Assembly: GCF_001417775.1 (NCBI RefSeq)
Contig: NZ_BBZJ01000039.1
Location: forward strand, 1-53,588
Source: Streptomyces sp. TP-A0356
GTDB lineage: Bacteria > Actinomycetota > Actinomycetes > Streptomycetales > Streptomycetaceae
Length of the DNA stretch: 53,588 nucleotides
Direction: 5' to 3'
Part shown: positions 44,989-52,907 of the stretch, piece by piece
How positions within the stretch are numbered: the first letter of the stretch is position 1
Layout of the letters: every line of letters begins with the position of its first letter
Program-made: the position numbers and the translations under genes
The notes under the pieces: generated by a model
Databases searched by the model: none
Told to the model about the DNA's origin: nothing
Seen by the model: the letters and a program-made list of their open reading frames with translations, nothing else

Positions 44989-45585
44989 ATGGACGATCCC
45001 GACTGGTATGTCGCGGACCTTTCTGTAGAGGACGTCATCTGGGAGCCGGTAGAGAAGTGGGGTGACACCGTCTTCGGCCGCGGTACGACCAAAGAGGACG
45101 GAGCTCTCGCCGTCGTCGTGCGGTACCCGGGAGAAGACCGGGTCATGATCGCGCCCGACGAGTGGTGCGTCACCGACTGCTTCAACCTCTGGCTCGCTGA
45201 CGACATGCTCAGCGAACCTGGCGAACGGGCCTGGACATTCGGCGATGCCCATGTCCGCGTGAGCGCCTACACCGGCGCCGTCTACGTCCTGATCGAACGG
45301 GGCGAGTGCAACTACGTCCTCGAGCAAGTCGACAACTACCCATCCGCGGTCGTTAAGGCCGCCAGCCACGGTCTCAGTCAGCTGCGAGAAGATTGGCCGG
45401 ACGACGCAGTCCCCCTCCACGACGCTCAGCGGCACATCGGCGTGGCCCTCCGGCAGTTGTGGGCCGAGGGGCTTATCGCCGCCTCGAGCACCGCCACGGC
45501 TGTCGGGCAGGACCAGGTCGCTGAGGCACTGGAAATGGACCGGCCCCTACTCGACCAAGTCCTCGCCGGTCAGGCATGGGTGTGA
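44989..45585 (+). CDS. hypothetical protein, 198 residues
   Basis: An acidic soluble protein that I do not recognise. It starts MDDPDWYVADLSVED. It has a central beta-rich region (VVVRYPGEDRVMIAPDEW, RVSAYTGAVYVLIERG) and a helical C-terminus (ALRQLWAEG onward) without known motifs. The ATG at 44989 has AAGGAGG six bases upstream and is preferred over ATG 44923, which overlaps the patatin stop (ATGA) but lacks a ribosome binding site. If the upstream start is used, the two genes are translationally coupled. Its 3' end overlaps the convergent frameshifted gene by 16 bases. Confidence 0.55.
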   Translation: MDDPDWYVADLSVEDVIWEPVEKWGDTVFGRGTTKEDGALAVVVRYPGEDRVMIAPDEWCVTDCFNLWLADDMLSEPGERAWTFGDAHVRVSAYTGAVYVLIERGECNYVLEQVDNYPSAVVKAASHGLSQLREDWPDDAVPLHDAQRHIGVALRQLWAEGLIAASSTATAVGQDQVAEALEMDRPLLDQVLAGQAWV

Positions 45586-46009
45586 CCCCTTTGGCCTTCG
45601 GGGCCTGGTTGCGCGGCGCGTTGCGTGTCGAGGATGACGAGGGCACTGAGGCGGGGCTCTTCGTCCGTGGGTCCAAGTCGCCTCAGGATCGCTTCGGCCA
45701 TGACGGAGGTCGGGGCCGCGTCGTAACGCAGCTCTTTCTGGAGCTCGGTGTTGCGCAGGATCCACTTCGCGATGGCTGCACTGATGTCCTGCGGACGGCA
45801 GCCGCCGACGATGCGGGCAGATCCGCGGTGCTCGGCGGCGAGCTGCGCGAGGCGTTGCGTCTGCTCGGTGATGAGCTCTGCTCCGGTCTTGCCAGATGGC
45901 AGTGGCCCTTTTACGACGGGGGCTGTCTCCGGCGCAAGGTTGGTGATCTCGTAGACAGTGGCCGTGTACGGGAGCCGGCGCGGCGGTCGTTGTCAGTGGC
46001 GTACGCCAT
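45570..46009 (-). pseudogene. frameshifted small gene, product unknown
   Basis: The minus strand has an excellent start: ATG 46009 behind GAGGAGGG, reading MAYATDNDRRAGSR. One base-shift at about 45963-45985 is needed to enter a long, strongly G/C3-biased frame that runs ATVYEITNLAPET, GGCRPQDISAAIAKW and AEAILRRLGPTDEEP to TGA 45570-45572. Joined, it would encode about 145 residues. Neither half alone has both start and end, so it is broken or contains a sequencing error in a G/C-rich run. I do not recognise the product. Confidence 0.55.
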
Positions 46010-46044
46010 GCTGCCCTCCTCGCACACGGAGGAGGGGGCACAGG

Positions 46045-47805
46045 GTGGATGAGACGGTGGCCGACCGTCCGGAGCTTGTGGCGCAGCTGGCTGAGGAGGC
46101 GGGCCCGGCGCATCTCGTGTCGTTGCGGCGCCGGGGGAAAGTGGCGTGGGTGTGCCCGCGGGGTGCGGATCACCAGTGGGAGGCGTCTCCATACAACCGG
46201 GGCGTGCTGGGCCATGGTTGTCCCTATTGCGCGGGAAAACGGCCGAGCGTCGGCCGGAACCTTGCCGTGCTGCACCCGGCTGTCGCGGCGGAGCTCGATG
46301 CCACGCTCAACGATGGGTTGCGGGCGGAGAAACTGCTACCGGGCAGTCACGCGCGCGTGTGGTGGCGCTGCGCTGCCGATCCTGCGCATGTGTGGCAGGC
46401 GGCGGTGCACACCCGCACGAAGACGAAGCCGCGGCCTGCGGGTTGTCCGTGGTGTTCTGGCAATCGCCTCGACCCCATGTTGCGTTCGCTAGCGGTGACG
46501 CACCCGCGGGTGGCGGCGGAGTTCGACGTCGACCGCAACGTGGGTCTTGATCCCGGGCAGGTCTCTTACGGCTCCAAGCGTGTGGTGTGGTGGCGTTGCT
46601 CTGCTGGCCCGGACCACCGGTGGCAGGCCGCCGTCTATGCTCGGACTAGCGCATCGAATCCAACGGGCTGCCCTTGCTGTTCCGGGTACCAGTTGTCGGT
46701 CACCAACAGTCTGGCCGCGCGTCACCCCGAGCTCGCTGCCGAGCTCGATCCGGCACTCAACGATGGACTGACGCCCGAGGAAGTCCTCGCCGGGACGCGC
46801 AGGGTCGTCACCTGGCGTTGTCCGGAGGGTCCCGATCACGTCTGGTCTTCACCTGTGGTGCACCGCACGGCAACGGGTAACGGCTGCCCCTTCTGCGCCG
46901 GCCGACGGGCGTCGGTCACCAACCGTCTGTCCCAGTATCCCGACGTTGCGGCCCAGTTCGACCTGGATTGCAATGCTCCGCGGACCCCCGGCACGGTCTC
47001 CGGCCGGTCACGCGCCAAAGTCTGGTGGGCGTGCCCCGCAGGTCCCGACCACCGATGGCAAGCCGCGCCGTCTGTCCGCACCACCCTTGGCAGCGGGTGC
47101 CCATACTGCGCCGGCCATCTGGTCTCGGTTACCAACGCGCTAGCGGCCCGCGCCCCGGATGTTGCTGCCGAACTCGACCCGAGTCTCAACGACGGCCTCA
47201 CATCGTGGCAGGTCACCGTGTCCAGCAGCCGCAGCATCACCTGGCGCTGCCGCCGAAACCCTCTGCACGTGTGGACCACTTCCTGCTCCGCCCGCACCGG
47301 CCCATTGCGCTCAGGCTGCCCCCACTGCCGCCTATCTCGCGTGTCCCGCCGACAACTCGCACTCGGCTTCGAACTCCAGGCCCTGCTCCCAGACACTCAG
47401 CCGACCGGCGCCAAGCTGACTGCGGCTGGCAGGCGCTGGGAGGTCGACATCCTCATTCCCGCGCACCGTGTCGTCGTCGAGTTCGATGGCCGCTACTGGC
47501 ACGCCCAGCCCGATTCCGAGGCCCGCGACAGGCGCAAATCCGACGCCATTCGCATTGCCGGGTACACGCTCATCCGGGTCCGCGAGGATCCACTGCCCAT
47601 GCTCCATCCCCACGACGTAAGTGCACCAGCCGGTGATACGAAAGCGGCAGTTGTCGCTGTCCTGAACCGCATTATCGAGATCACCGGCCAGCCCATTTCG
47701 GCGGCTGCCGCCTACGCAGCGACCCCCGGCCTCCTCGCAGAAGTGGCCTTTCACGCCCACGTGGATTCCGCCCTGGGAGAGGACACAGCAGACACGCTGT
47801 GGTGA
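46045..47805 (+). CDS. six-module zinc-ribbon protein with C-terminal Vsr/DUF559-like nuclease
   Basis: This 586-residue protein has six tandem modules of about 65-75 residues, each with the core WxC...HxW...RT...GCPxC (for example WRCSAGPDHRWQAAVYART then GCPCC). This matches the repeated treble-clef zinc-ribbon (DUF4379-like) array of bacterial nucleases. Modules 4 to 6 carry a conserved SVTNSLAARHPELAAELDP-type linker. The C-terminal about 120 residues hold WEVDILIPAHRVVVEFDGRYWH, DRRKSDAIRIAGY and IRVRE, a Vsr/DUF559-type PD-(D/E)XK pattern with Glu, Asp and Lys in place. The GTG at 46045 follows GGAGGAGGGGG, divergent from the frameshifted gene. A DNA-cutting defence role is likely but inferred. 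Confidence 0.75.
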   Translation: MDETVADRPELVAQLAEEAGPAHLVSLRRRGKVAWVCPRGADHQWEASPYNRGVLGHGCPYCAGKRPSVGRNLAVLHPAVAAELDATLNDGLRAEKLLPGSHARVWWRCAADPAHVWQAAVHTRTKTKPRPAGCPWCSGNRLDPMLRSLAVTHPRVAAEFDVDRNVGLDPGQVSYGSKRVVWWRCSAGPDHRWQAAVYARTSASNPTGCPCCSGYQLSVTNSLAARHPELAAELDPALNDGLTPEEVLAGTRRVVTWRCPEGPDHVWSSPVVHRTATGNGCPFCAGRRASVTNRLSQYPDVAAQFDLDCNAPRTPGTVSGRSRAKVWWACPAGPDHRWQAAPSVRTTLGSGCPYCAGHLVSVTNALAARAPDVAAELDPSLNDGLTSWQVTVSSSRSITWRCRRNPLHVWTTSCSARTGPLRSGCPHCRLSRVSRRQLALGFELQALLPDTQPTGAKLTAAGRRWEVDILIPAHRVVVEFDGRYWHAQPDSEARDRRKSDAIRIAGYTLIRVREDPLPMLHPHDVSAPAGDTKAAVVAVLNRIIEITGQPISAAAAYAATPGLLAEVAFHAHVDSALGEDTADTLW

Positions 47806-48203
47806 TGGCCGGGATGTGCAGGTGCCTGCCCCGGTTGGTCTCCTGGAGCCTCTGATCCCGCTGCGGCGTTGGACCAGGGCGCGGCATGTGATGCGCGTCC
47901 ACGGGGCGCAGCACCGTGAGAGTTTTCCTGGCGAGCCAACATCGCGAAGTGTCGGCGAAGGAGAACCTGTCGACCCCACGCCGCCTCCGGCACCACCGAC
48001 CTCGACTGACCGGCCCCGGCCCGCCCCTCCGTCCGCGAACCTCCCACGCGCTCGTGGCCGTGCTGGCCCCCGCCAACCCCAGGCTCTGCGGGCAGGCGGG
48101 AGCTGCGGATCGGACCGGTCAGCGGGAACTATCGTGCAGCCCTGTTGTCAGTGCCCAGGAGCACAATGATGAGAAGCCACTCATCTGGAGCAACAGGAGC
48201 AGG
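47806..48203. other. 398-base gap without a gene
   Basis: I see no supported gene here. The frame of the following CoiA-like gene is open from 47916 but its codon use is not coding-like before 48204. Confidence 0.4.
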
Positions 48204-49736
48204 ATGGACAGACGCCTTATCCGTACCGCGGTCTTTGGGAGCCCGGACTCCGACGAGCCGGCGCTGTGTCCCGAGACCGCTGAGGAACTGGATGCCTTCA
48301 AGCTTGAGCACGAAGGTGTCACCTTCTGGTGCGGCACCATGTTCGAGGGCGGCTGCGGCCGTCAGCTCATGACCAGGCGGTGCACCGACAAAATCTGCCA
48401 CTTCGCTCACTACAGAAGCGACGGCTCCGACCATCAGTGCGGCCGCAAGGGGCGGGACGAAAACAGCGCCAACCATCTTTTCGTCAAGCATCACTTGGTG
48501 CCCTGGCTGCGAGCCCAGGACATCGCTGCTGAGTTCACTTACCCCGAGCCCCTCGGATCCGCTGTGGTGGTCCGCTTGGAAGACGGGCGGAGCCTTCTGG
48601 TCCACCTCGACCGAAACCGGCCCGTCGCCTGGGACAATGACGCGTGGGAGACCATCCTGGGGCCCGGCGTACGCATCGCCGACGGCGTCCTTGCCCAGCG
48701 CGGCTACGTCCACAGGATCCGCTTCGACGACCGTCCCGGCGGCGGCCGCACCATGCGATTCGGCACCCAGGTTCCCGGAGAAGGCAGCAACTGGAGCAGC
48801 AGCCTGAACGAAGTCGTCCTGACCTCCGACAGCCTGGTTATCACGACCAAGCCCGTCGCCATTTCCGCGCCGGCCGACGTCACGCAGCGGATGACCGTTC
48901 CAGCCGAGCGGGTGATCGTCACCGTCGCTCCCTCCACCGGCCGTACCGCACCCGCTGCACGGCAGGCCGATCCTGTCCAGCAAGCGCTGCTTCACCTCGA
49001 CGTCGCCCTACGCGACCATCCAGGGCGAATCCTGGCCGCAGTGCAGGTCATCCGACAGATCCTGGAGACCGACCAGAGACCGGACGACGTCGCAAGGCTG
49101 CGCATCGCTCTGGGCCGTGGTGAGCGCTGGCTGAAAGAGCGCGCACGACTCAGGCGGACAGTCGTGGAGCGGCTGAAGGACCAGTCAACCCCCGCGCTGT
49201 ACTGGCAGGCGGTCGACCTGGTGAAGGACCCTGACGCCTCGGCAGAGGAGAGGGAGACCGTCGCTGCCGCCGAGGCCCGCGCCCGGCGTGCTGAGGAGCA
49301 GGAGCGAGCAGCCCGAGAGTGTGAGCGGGCCGAACGGCGCGAAGCGCAGGAGCGCGAACAGGCCGAGGCCAGGGAACGCCACGTCCAGCAGGCCCGCGTT
49401 GAGAAGGTGGAGAAGTTCACCCTGGCCGTCCGCGGTGCGCTGAAGAAGGCGGCCCGTGAGGGACGCACCATCACCTGGTCGGAGATCCAGCAGAAGACCG
49501 GCCTGCACCAGCTGAGCCGCCTGGACCACGATGACAAGGTGGAACTGCTGGCGCTGGTGGAGAGCGACACAGCCCCCGAGAACCCCCTGTGGTCGACCCT
49601 CCTCGCCGCTGTCGGCGACGGGCTACGCCTCCACCGCGACGTCTCCAACCGTCTCAGCCGGCCCCTGCCTGTCAGCGACGCGGAACTCATCAACCAGCTC
49701 GCCGCCGAACGCACCCAGCTCCACCGCCACTGGTAG
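48204..49736 (+). CDS. CoiA-like protein with coiled coil, probably catalytically degenerate
   Basis: This 510-residue paralogue of the broken gene at 8635 has the N-terminal Cys/His region (FWCGTMFEGGCG, KICHFAH, NHLFVKHHLV) of CoiA-like competence proteins. In CoiA a PD-(D/E)XK nuclease segment follows. Aligned with the 8635 copy (GDAVDFWLRRTR...LRFEL), this copy reads GSAVVVRLEDGR...LVHLD, so both Asp and the Glu are replaced and catalysis is doubtful. A highly charged coiled coil occupies about 330-415 (Glu/Arg/Ala repeats). The last about 105 residues (REGRTITWSEIQQ onward) repeat the C-terminal module of the 8635 gene. The ATG at 48204 follows AGGAGCAGG. A perfect palindrome ends the gene. 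Confidence 0.65.
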   Translation: MDRRLIRTAVFGSPDSDEPALCPETAEELDAFKLEHEGVTFWCGTMFEGGCGRQLMTRRCTDKICHFAHYRSDGSDHQCGRKGRDENSANHLFVKHHLVPWLRAQDIAAEFTYPEPLGSAVVVRLEDGRSLLVHLDRNRPVAWDNDAWETILGPGVRIADGVLAQRGYVHRIRFDDRPGGGRTMRFGTQVPGEGSNWSSSLNEVVLTSDSLVITTKPVAISAPADVTQRMTVPAERVIVTVAPSTGRTAPAARQADPVQQALLHLDVALRDHPGRILAAVQVIRQILETDQRPDDVARLRIALGRGERWLKERARLRRTVVERLKDQSTPALYWQAVDLVKDPDASAEERETVAAAEARARRAEEQERAARECERAERREAQEREQAEARERHVQQARVEKVEKFTLAVRGALKKAAREGRTITWSEIQQKTGLHQLSRLDHDDKVELLALVESDTAPENPLWSTLLAAVGDGLRLHRDVSNRLSRPLPVSDAELINQLAAERTQLHRHW

Positions 49737-49742
49737 CCGGTA

Positions 49743-49760
49743 CTGGGCCCCGGGGCCCAG
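49743..49760 (+). terminator. 18-bp palindrome just after the CoiA-like gene
   Basis: CTGGGCCCCGGGGCCCAG is a perfect palindrome seven bases after the stop codon. In RNA it can form only a tight stem, but its position makes a terminator or processing site likely. Confidence 0.5.
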
Positions 49761-49852
49761 CAGATGCGTTTCCCAGTGCCTACACGCACTCCAGCGCGAA
49801 GTCACAGCCCGGGACAGCGAAGGACCCCGGGCCGCACACAGCGCTCGGGGTC

Positions 49853-49938
49853 CGCCACTCCAGCCCAAGGTCAGCCAGGGCCTGGAGCTTGTCGGTGGTG
49901 AGCTTCGCCCGCCGGCTCTTGGTGTTCAACAGAAATTG
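49853..49938 (-). pseudogene. short fragment of a helicase-associated domain
   Basis: The minus strand reads LNTKSRRAKLTTDKLQALAD and LGLEW, nearly identical to the end of the larger fragment at 50673 (SNSKTRRAKLTADKLQALAD). About 85 bases are conserved at nucleotide level between 49853-49938 and about 50685-50770. No other part of the gene is present and the following codons are unrelated. From 49761 to 50672 nothing else coding is supported apart from the repeat and hairpins listed here. Confidence 0.6.
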
Positions 49939-50531
49939 CCGCTTGCAGTATGTGGCGTCGCCACACCGCATCTCTTGCTCACTTTGAGTTACCCGGGCGT
50001 CCGGCTGCCCGGTTTGCCGGAAATCCATGAACATGGCTCAGTGCCAACCACCTTCATGCCTCAGCAGCCGATGGGATTGGCCCGACCGCCCGGTCGGGTA
50101 ACGCTGTGCTGACCGACAGGGCCAGCTCGTCTGACGACAAGGCCAACTTGCCTTCTGTAAAGCGCCCGTGGGTGCCCCTGACAACGTGTAAGTTGTTGCT
50201 CGCTTCCCAGCGAAGAGCCTTCGGAGGGGACCGCACGAGCGGGTCCTCGGGCCCGGGGTCCGACAGCAAGGTGTCGGTCTCACCGTCCCGAGGGGGACTC
50301 CATGGGGAAGCACGCGAGGCCAGAGCCGACGAACTGGAAGAGGGTTCTGCGAAGTATCCGACTCTGGATGGCGCCGGTGTCGGCCACCGTTTTCTGGGTG
50401 GGGCAGATGGTCCGCACGTGGTGCTGGCATCAGCCCTGACGCCGTCCCCAGCTCACTCTCGTTGAGCTGGGGACGGAGCCCGGAATGCGGGCTCGGGGCC
50501 CTTGCCGTAGCAGCGGCGGGGGCCTCGTCGC

Positions 50532-50557
50532 CTAGTTGATAACTAGTTGTCAACTAG
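50532..50557. promoter_or_regulatory. orphan MarR-type palindromic operator
   Basis: A 26-base, nearly perfect palindrome contains TAGTTGATAACTA and ACTAGTTGTCAACTAG as overlapping inverted repeats. This TAGTTnnnAACTA form is typical of MarR-family operators. No MarR gene lies within the window, so it is probably a leftover of a deleted regulator locus. The site is strikingly AT-rich in a G/C-rich region. Confidence 0.55.
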
Positions 50558-50564
50558 GTCGGTG

Positions 50565-50604
50565 ACCCCACCCTAACGCACCTATGGATGCGTGAGGGTG
50601 GGGT
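50565..50604. terminator. 16-base-arm hairpin
   Basis: ACCCCACCCTAACGCA (50565-50580) and TGCGTGAGGGTGGGGT (50589-50604) pair in 15 of 16 positions around an 8-base loop and are followed by TTTC. It probably ends transcription coming from either side of the gene remnants. Confidence 0.55.
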
Positions 50605-50672
50605 TTCACCGCAGAAGTGCGATCGCACCTGCGATCGCAGATGACCACGAGGGCAAAGCCGGTTCAGCGCCC

Positions 50673-50999
50673 CTACGCCGCCGCCCACTCCAGCCCGAGG
50701 TCCGCCAGTGCCTGGAGCTTGTCCGCAGTGAGCTTGGCGCGCCTGGTCTTGCTGTTGCTCAGGAACACCCCGAGCTTGACCTCGGTTCCGTCTTCCAGGC
50801 GTTCTACGTGGGCCCTGGGGACCCTCAGGTGCCCTTCCCGGGTCTTGTACTGCGCCAGGGCCGCGATGCCCCGCTCGAAGGCTCCAGAGGTCGCCTTTAG
50901 GGCCTTGGCGGGCTCCTCCGGTTCCGGGGCCGGCGGTGGGATGCCGAGTTGCTCCAGGCGCTCGCGCTGCGCGTCCGTCAGGGCCTGCCAGACCAGCTC
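50673..50999 (-). pseudogene. C-terminal fragment of a helicase with helicase-associated domain
   Basis: The minus strand encodes about 108 residues: WQALTDAQRERLEQLGI, a Pro/Glu linker, FERGIAALAQYKTREGHLRV and TEVKLGVFLSNSKTRRAKLT to a TAG at 50673-50675. This is a typical helicase-associated (HA) repeat from the C-terminus of large streptomycete DEAD/DEAH helicases. The helicase motor is absent; homology stops abruptly at about 50999, where a plus-strand RHS fragment begins, so this marks a deletion or rearrangement junction. Confidence 0.7.
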
Positions 51000-51851
51000 G
51001 GCGGATACGACTACGCGGGCAACGACCCCATCACCCTGAGCGACCCCACCGGCGCCGAAGGCGATGACGGCAGTTCCTGGCTCACCGCCGAGAACAACTG
51101 GGTCTACCAGGGCGGCTTCGACAGCAACGGCAACATGGTCGACGACAACGGCAATCCGCGATACGGCGGCCTCAACCTCGCCGACATGGGCAACTACGAT
51201 TACAGCCGAGGCCGGCCGGCATACCACGGCTGCGATTCGTACTGACAGTACATCAAGCGGTCCCAGGCGGAGGACAAGGCGGCCTACGCCGCCCTGGAGA
51301 AGCGCTACTCGCTGCCGGAACTGGACATGCGGGATGTGGGTCCGTACGAGATGACCTCGCTGTGGGCCTGGGGGATGGGAACCTGGTACCCGACGATCAG
51401 GTTCGACGAGAGCGACCTGTTGACCCGGGAACTCGAAAAGGACCCGCATAACCAGGACATCCTCGACAACTGCAGGATGAGTGATACCTACTGCACCACC
51501 GCGGGGGTCACACGTCACGAGGACTATTCAGACGCGGGCCTGCAGAATCTCCCCCTCGACGCGCTGGCCGGCATCAGTCACGGGTTGTTCGGACGTCCCC
51601 CGGTCGACGGCTTCCTGGGCTCGTACACCGAGACGGTCACAGTCCGTTCCTACAACCCGCGCACATCCACGGCGGTGGTCGACTTCTACGTCGACAACAA
51701 GAGCGGCTTTGAATCATTCGAGCATGCGTGGACCCAGCACGGTCATAACACGTCCAGTGGACCGGGAGCGACCATCGAGGAGAAGTTCTTCTGGACCAAG
51801 ACGGTCCAGGTAGGGGAAGTTCCGCCGGGAATGGTCGAGCTCGCGAACTGA
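51000..51851 (+). pseudogene. RHS-repeat toxin C-terminal fragment with in-frame stop
   Basis: The reading begins abruptly at GGYDYAGNDPITLSDPTG, the conserved RHS-core end that precedes polymorphic toxin tips, with no RHS barrel upstream. It continues through PAYHGCDSY to a TGA at 51243-51245, then resumes in the same frame with YIKRSQAEDKAAY and runs to TGA 51849-51851. A Trp codon changed to TGA would explain the break. The tip domain (about 200 residues, with WAWGMGTWYP, DALAGISHGLFGRPP and FFWTKTVQVGEV) is not one I recognise. Missing both the N-terminus and an intact frame, it is a toxin remnant. A clear terminator follows. Confidence 0.7.
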
Positions 51852-51856
51852 TCACC

Positions 51857-51891
51857 AGCCCGCTTGTACCGGTATGCGGTACAAGCGGGCT
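51857..51891 (+). terminator. intrinsic terminator after the RHS tip
   Basis: AGCCCGCTTGTACC (51857-51870) pairs perfectly with GGTACAAGCGGGCT (51878-51891) around a seven-base loop and is followed by TTCAGTTTCTTC. This 14-bp stem with a T-rich tail is the best intrinsic terminator in the window. Confidence 0.8.
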
Positions 51892-52047
51892 TTCAGTTTC
51901 TTCAAAACACTCCCCGCGCGTGTTAGACATCGCCTACATGACGTGACTTTCCGTCGGCGAGGAAGGTACTATCCCGCCGGGCAGGGGGACGCGACGATGG
52001 GTGCGGAATGCTGCCGGGTAAGCGGCAGTCAAGAGAAGGTTGATCCA

Positions 52048-52497
52048 GTGGAAAACTCTGCAGTTGGTTCCCGGTCCGGAAGGGGCGCGCGGAAGGTTCT
52101 CTGGCTCGGATGCCTCCTTCCCGCTGCGCTTCTGATCGGTATTGTTGCCACTTTTCTGTACCACCCCGACGATCAACCTGCATCTGTGAGCGTCAACTCC
52201 TCGCAACTGATCGGCCCGTGGAAAGCCGCAGGGGGCGGGAAACTGGTTTTGCGTAGCAACGGAACCTTCTCTGCGCAGAATTCCTGCGGCTTCGGACCGG
52301 ACGCGGCTCCTGCCTCTGTAGACGGTACTTGGGCTATAGCGCAGACCGGTGACTGGGGTCACGGAATGGGGGTGCAATTCGTATTCGACAAAACTTATCT
52401 CGGGCTGGGTGTGAGCAGGGAAGGGGGAAAGCTTGTGCTCTGGAGGCACATGGGAGACCCCGATGAGGGTAACTATTGCAAGGTGAGAAAGAAGTAG
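52048..52497 (+). CDS. membrane-anchored small protein, possible immunity protein
   Basis: The 149 residues comprise a basic N-terminus, one hydrophobic segment (LWLGCLLPAALLIGIVATFLY, about 18-38) and an external domain of about 105 residues with beta-rich character (GPWKAAGGGKLVLRSNGTFS, then GVQFVFDKTYLGLGV) and two Cys. The domain recalls lipocalin-like small proteins. The GTG at 52048 follows AGAAGG; ATG 51997 with AGGGGG is an alternative. It lies just downstream of the RHS toxin tip and its terminator, where immunity genes usually sit, so it may be the cognate or orphan immunity protein. That role is inferred from position only. Confidence 0.5.
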   Translation: MENSAVGSRSGRGARKVLWLGCLLPAALLIGIVATFLYHPDDQPASVSVNSSQLIGPWKAAGGGKLVLRSNGTFSAQNSCGFGPDAAPASVDGTWAIAQTGDWGHGMGVQFVFDKTYLGLGVSREGGKLVLWRHMGDPDEGNYCKVRKK

Positions 52498-52559
52498 ACG
52501 CCGCTGACAACCGGACGGACGTGGTCGTCTCGTTGGTTCTCACCGCAGCGGAGGACGGC

Positions 52560-52886
52560 AGGCGTGCGCCCTTCCAACTTCGGCATCTCATGTCGGCTCG
52601 TCTCTCCAACTGGTGGTCAGTTCCGGCCTAAAGGTCCGTGTCGTCGACCGCGGCCCCGGCGTCCCGGACGAGGCCAAGTCCGGCATCTTCGAACCGTTCC
52701 AGCGCTACGGCGACTCACCGCGCGGTGCCAGCGTCGGCCTCGGCCTCGCGGTGGCACGCGGCTTCGCGGAGGCCATCGGTGGCACCCTCAACGCCGAGGA
52801 CACTCGGCGGCAGCCTCACAATGCTCCTCACTCTGCCGCAACGCCGCCCGGAGAAGCCCGAGCGCGCATCCGCCGTCACGACATGA
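52560..52886 (+). pseudogene. remnant of sensor kinase KdpD (C-terminal ATPase part)
   Basis: The plus strand encodes the end of a KdpD-type histidine kinase: VRVVDRGPGVPDEAKSGIFE, PFQRYGD, GLGLAVARGFAEAIGGTLNA, then after a frameshift near 52800-52812 GGSLTMLLTLPQRRP. These are the G1, F and G2 boxes and terminal strand of KdpD, which controls the KdpFABC potassium pump. The sensor, membrane and dimerisation parts are absent, so the gene is dead. It lies beside a universal stress protein gene, a common neighbour of kdp loci. Confidence 0.7.
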
Positions 52887-52907
52887 GTAGCCGGGCCCGC
52901 ACGGGCC

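Noticed and set aside
50038..50553. Minus-strand 171-codon frame
   Set aside because: Codon usage is not gene-like and it runs across the operator palindrome; it has no family.
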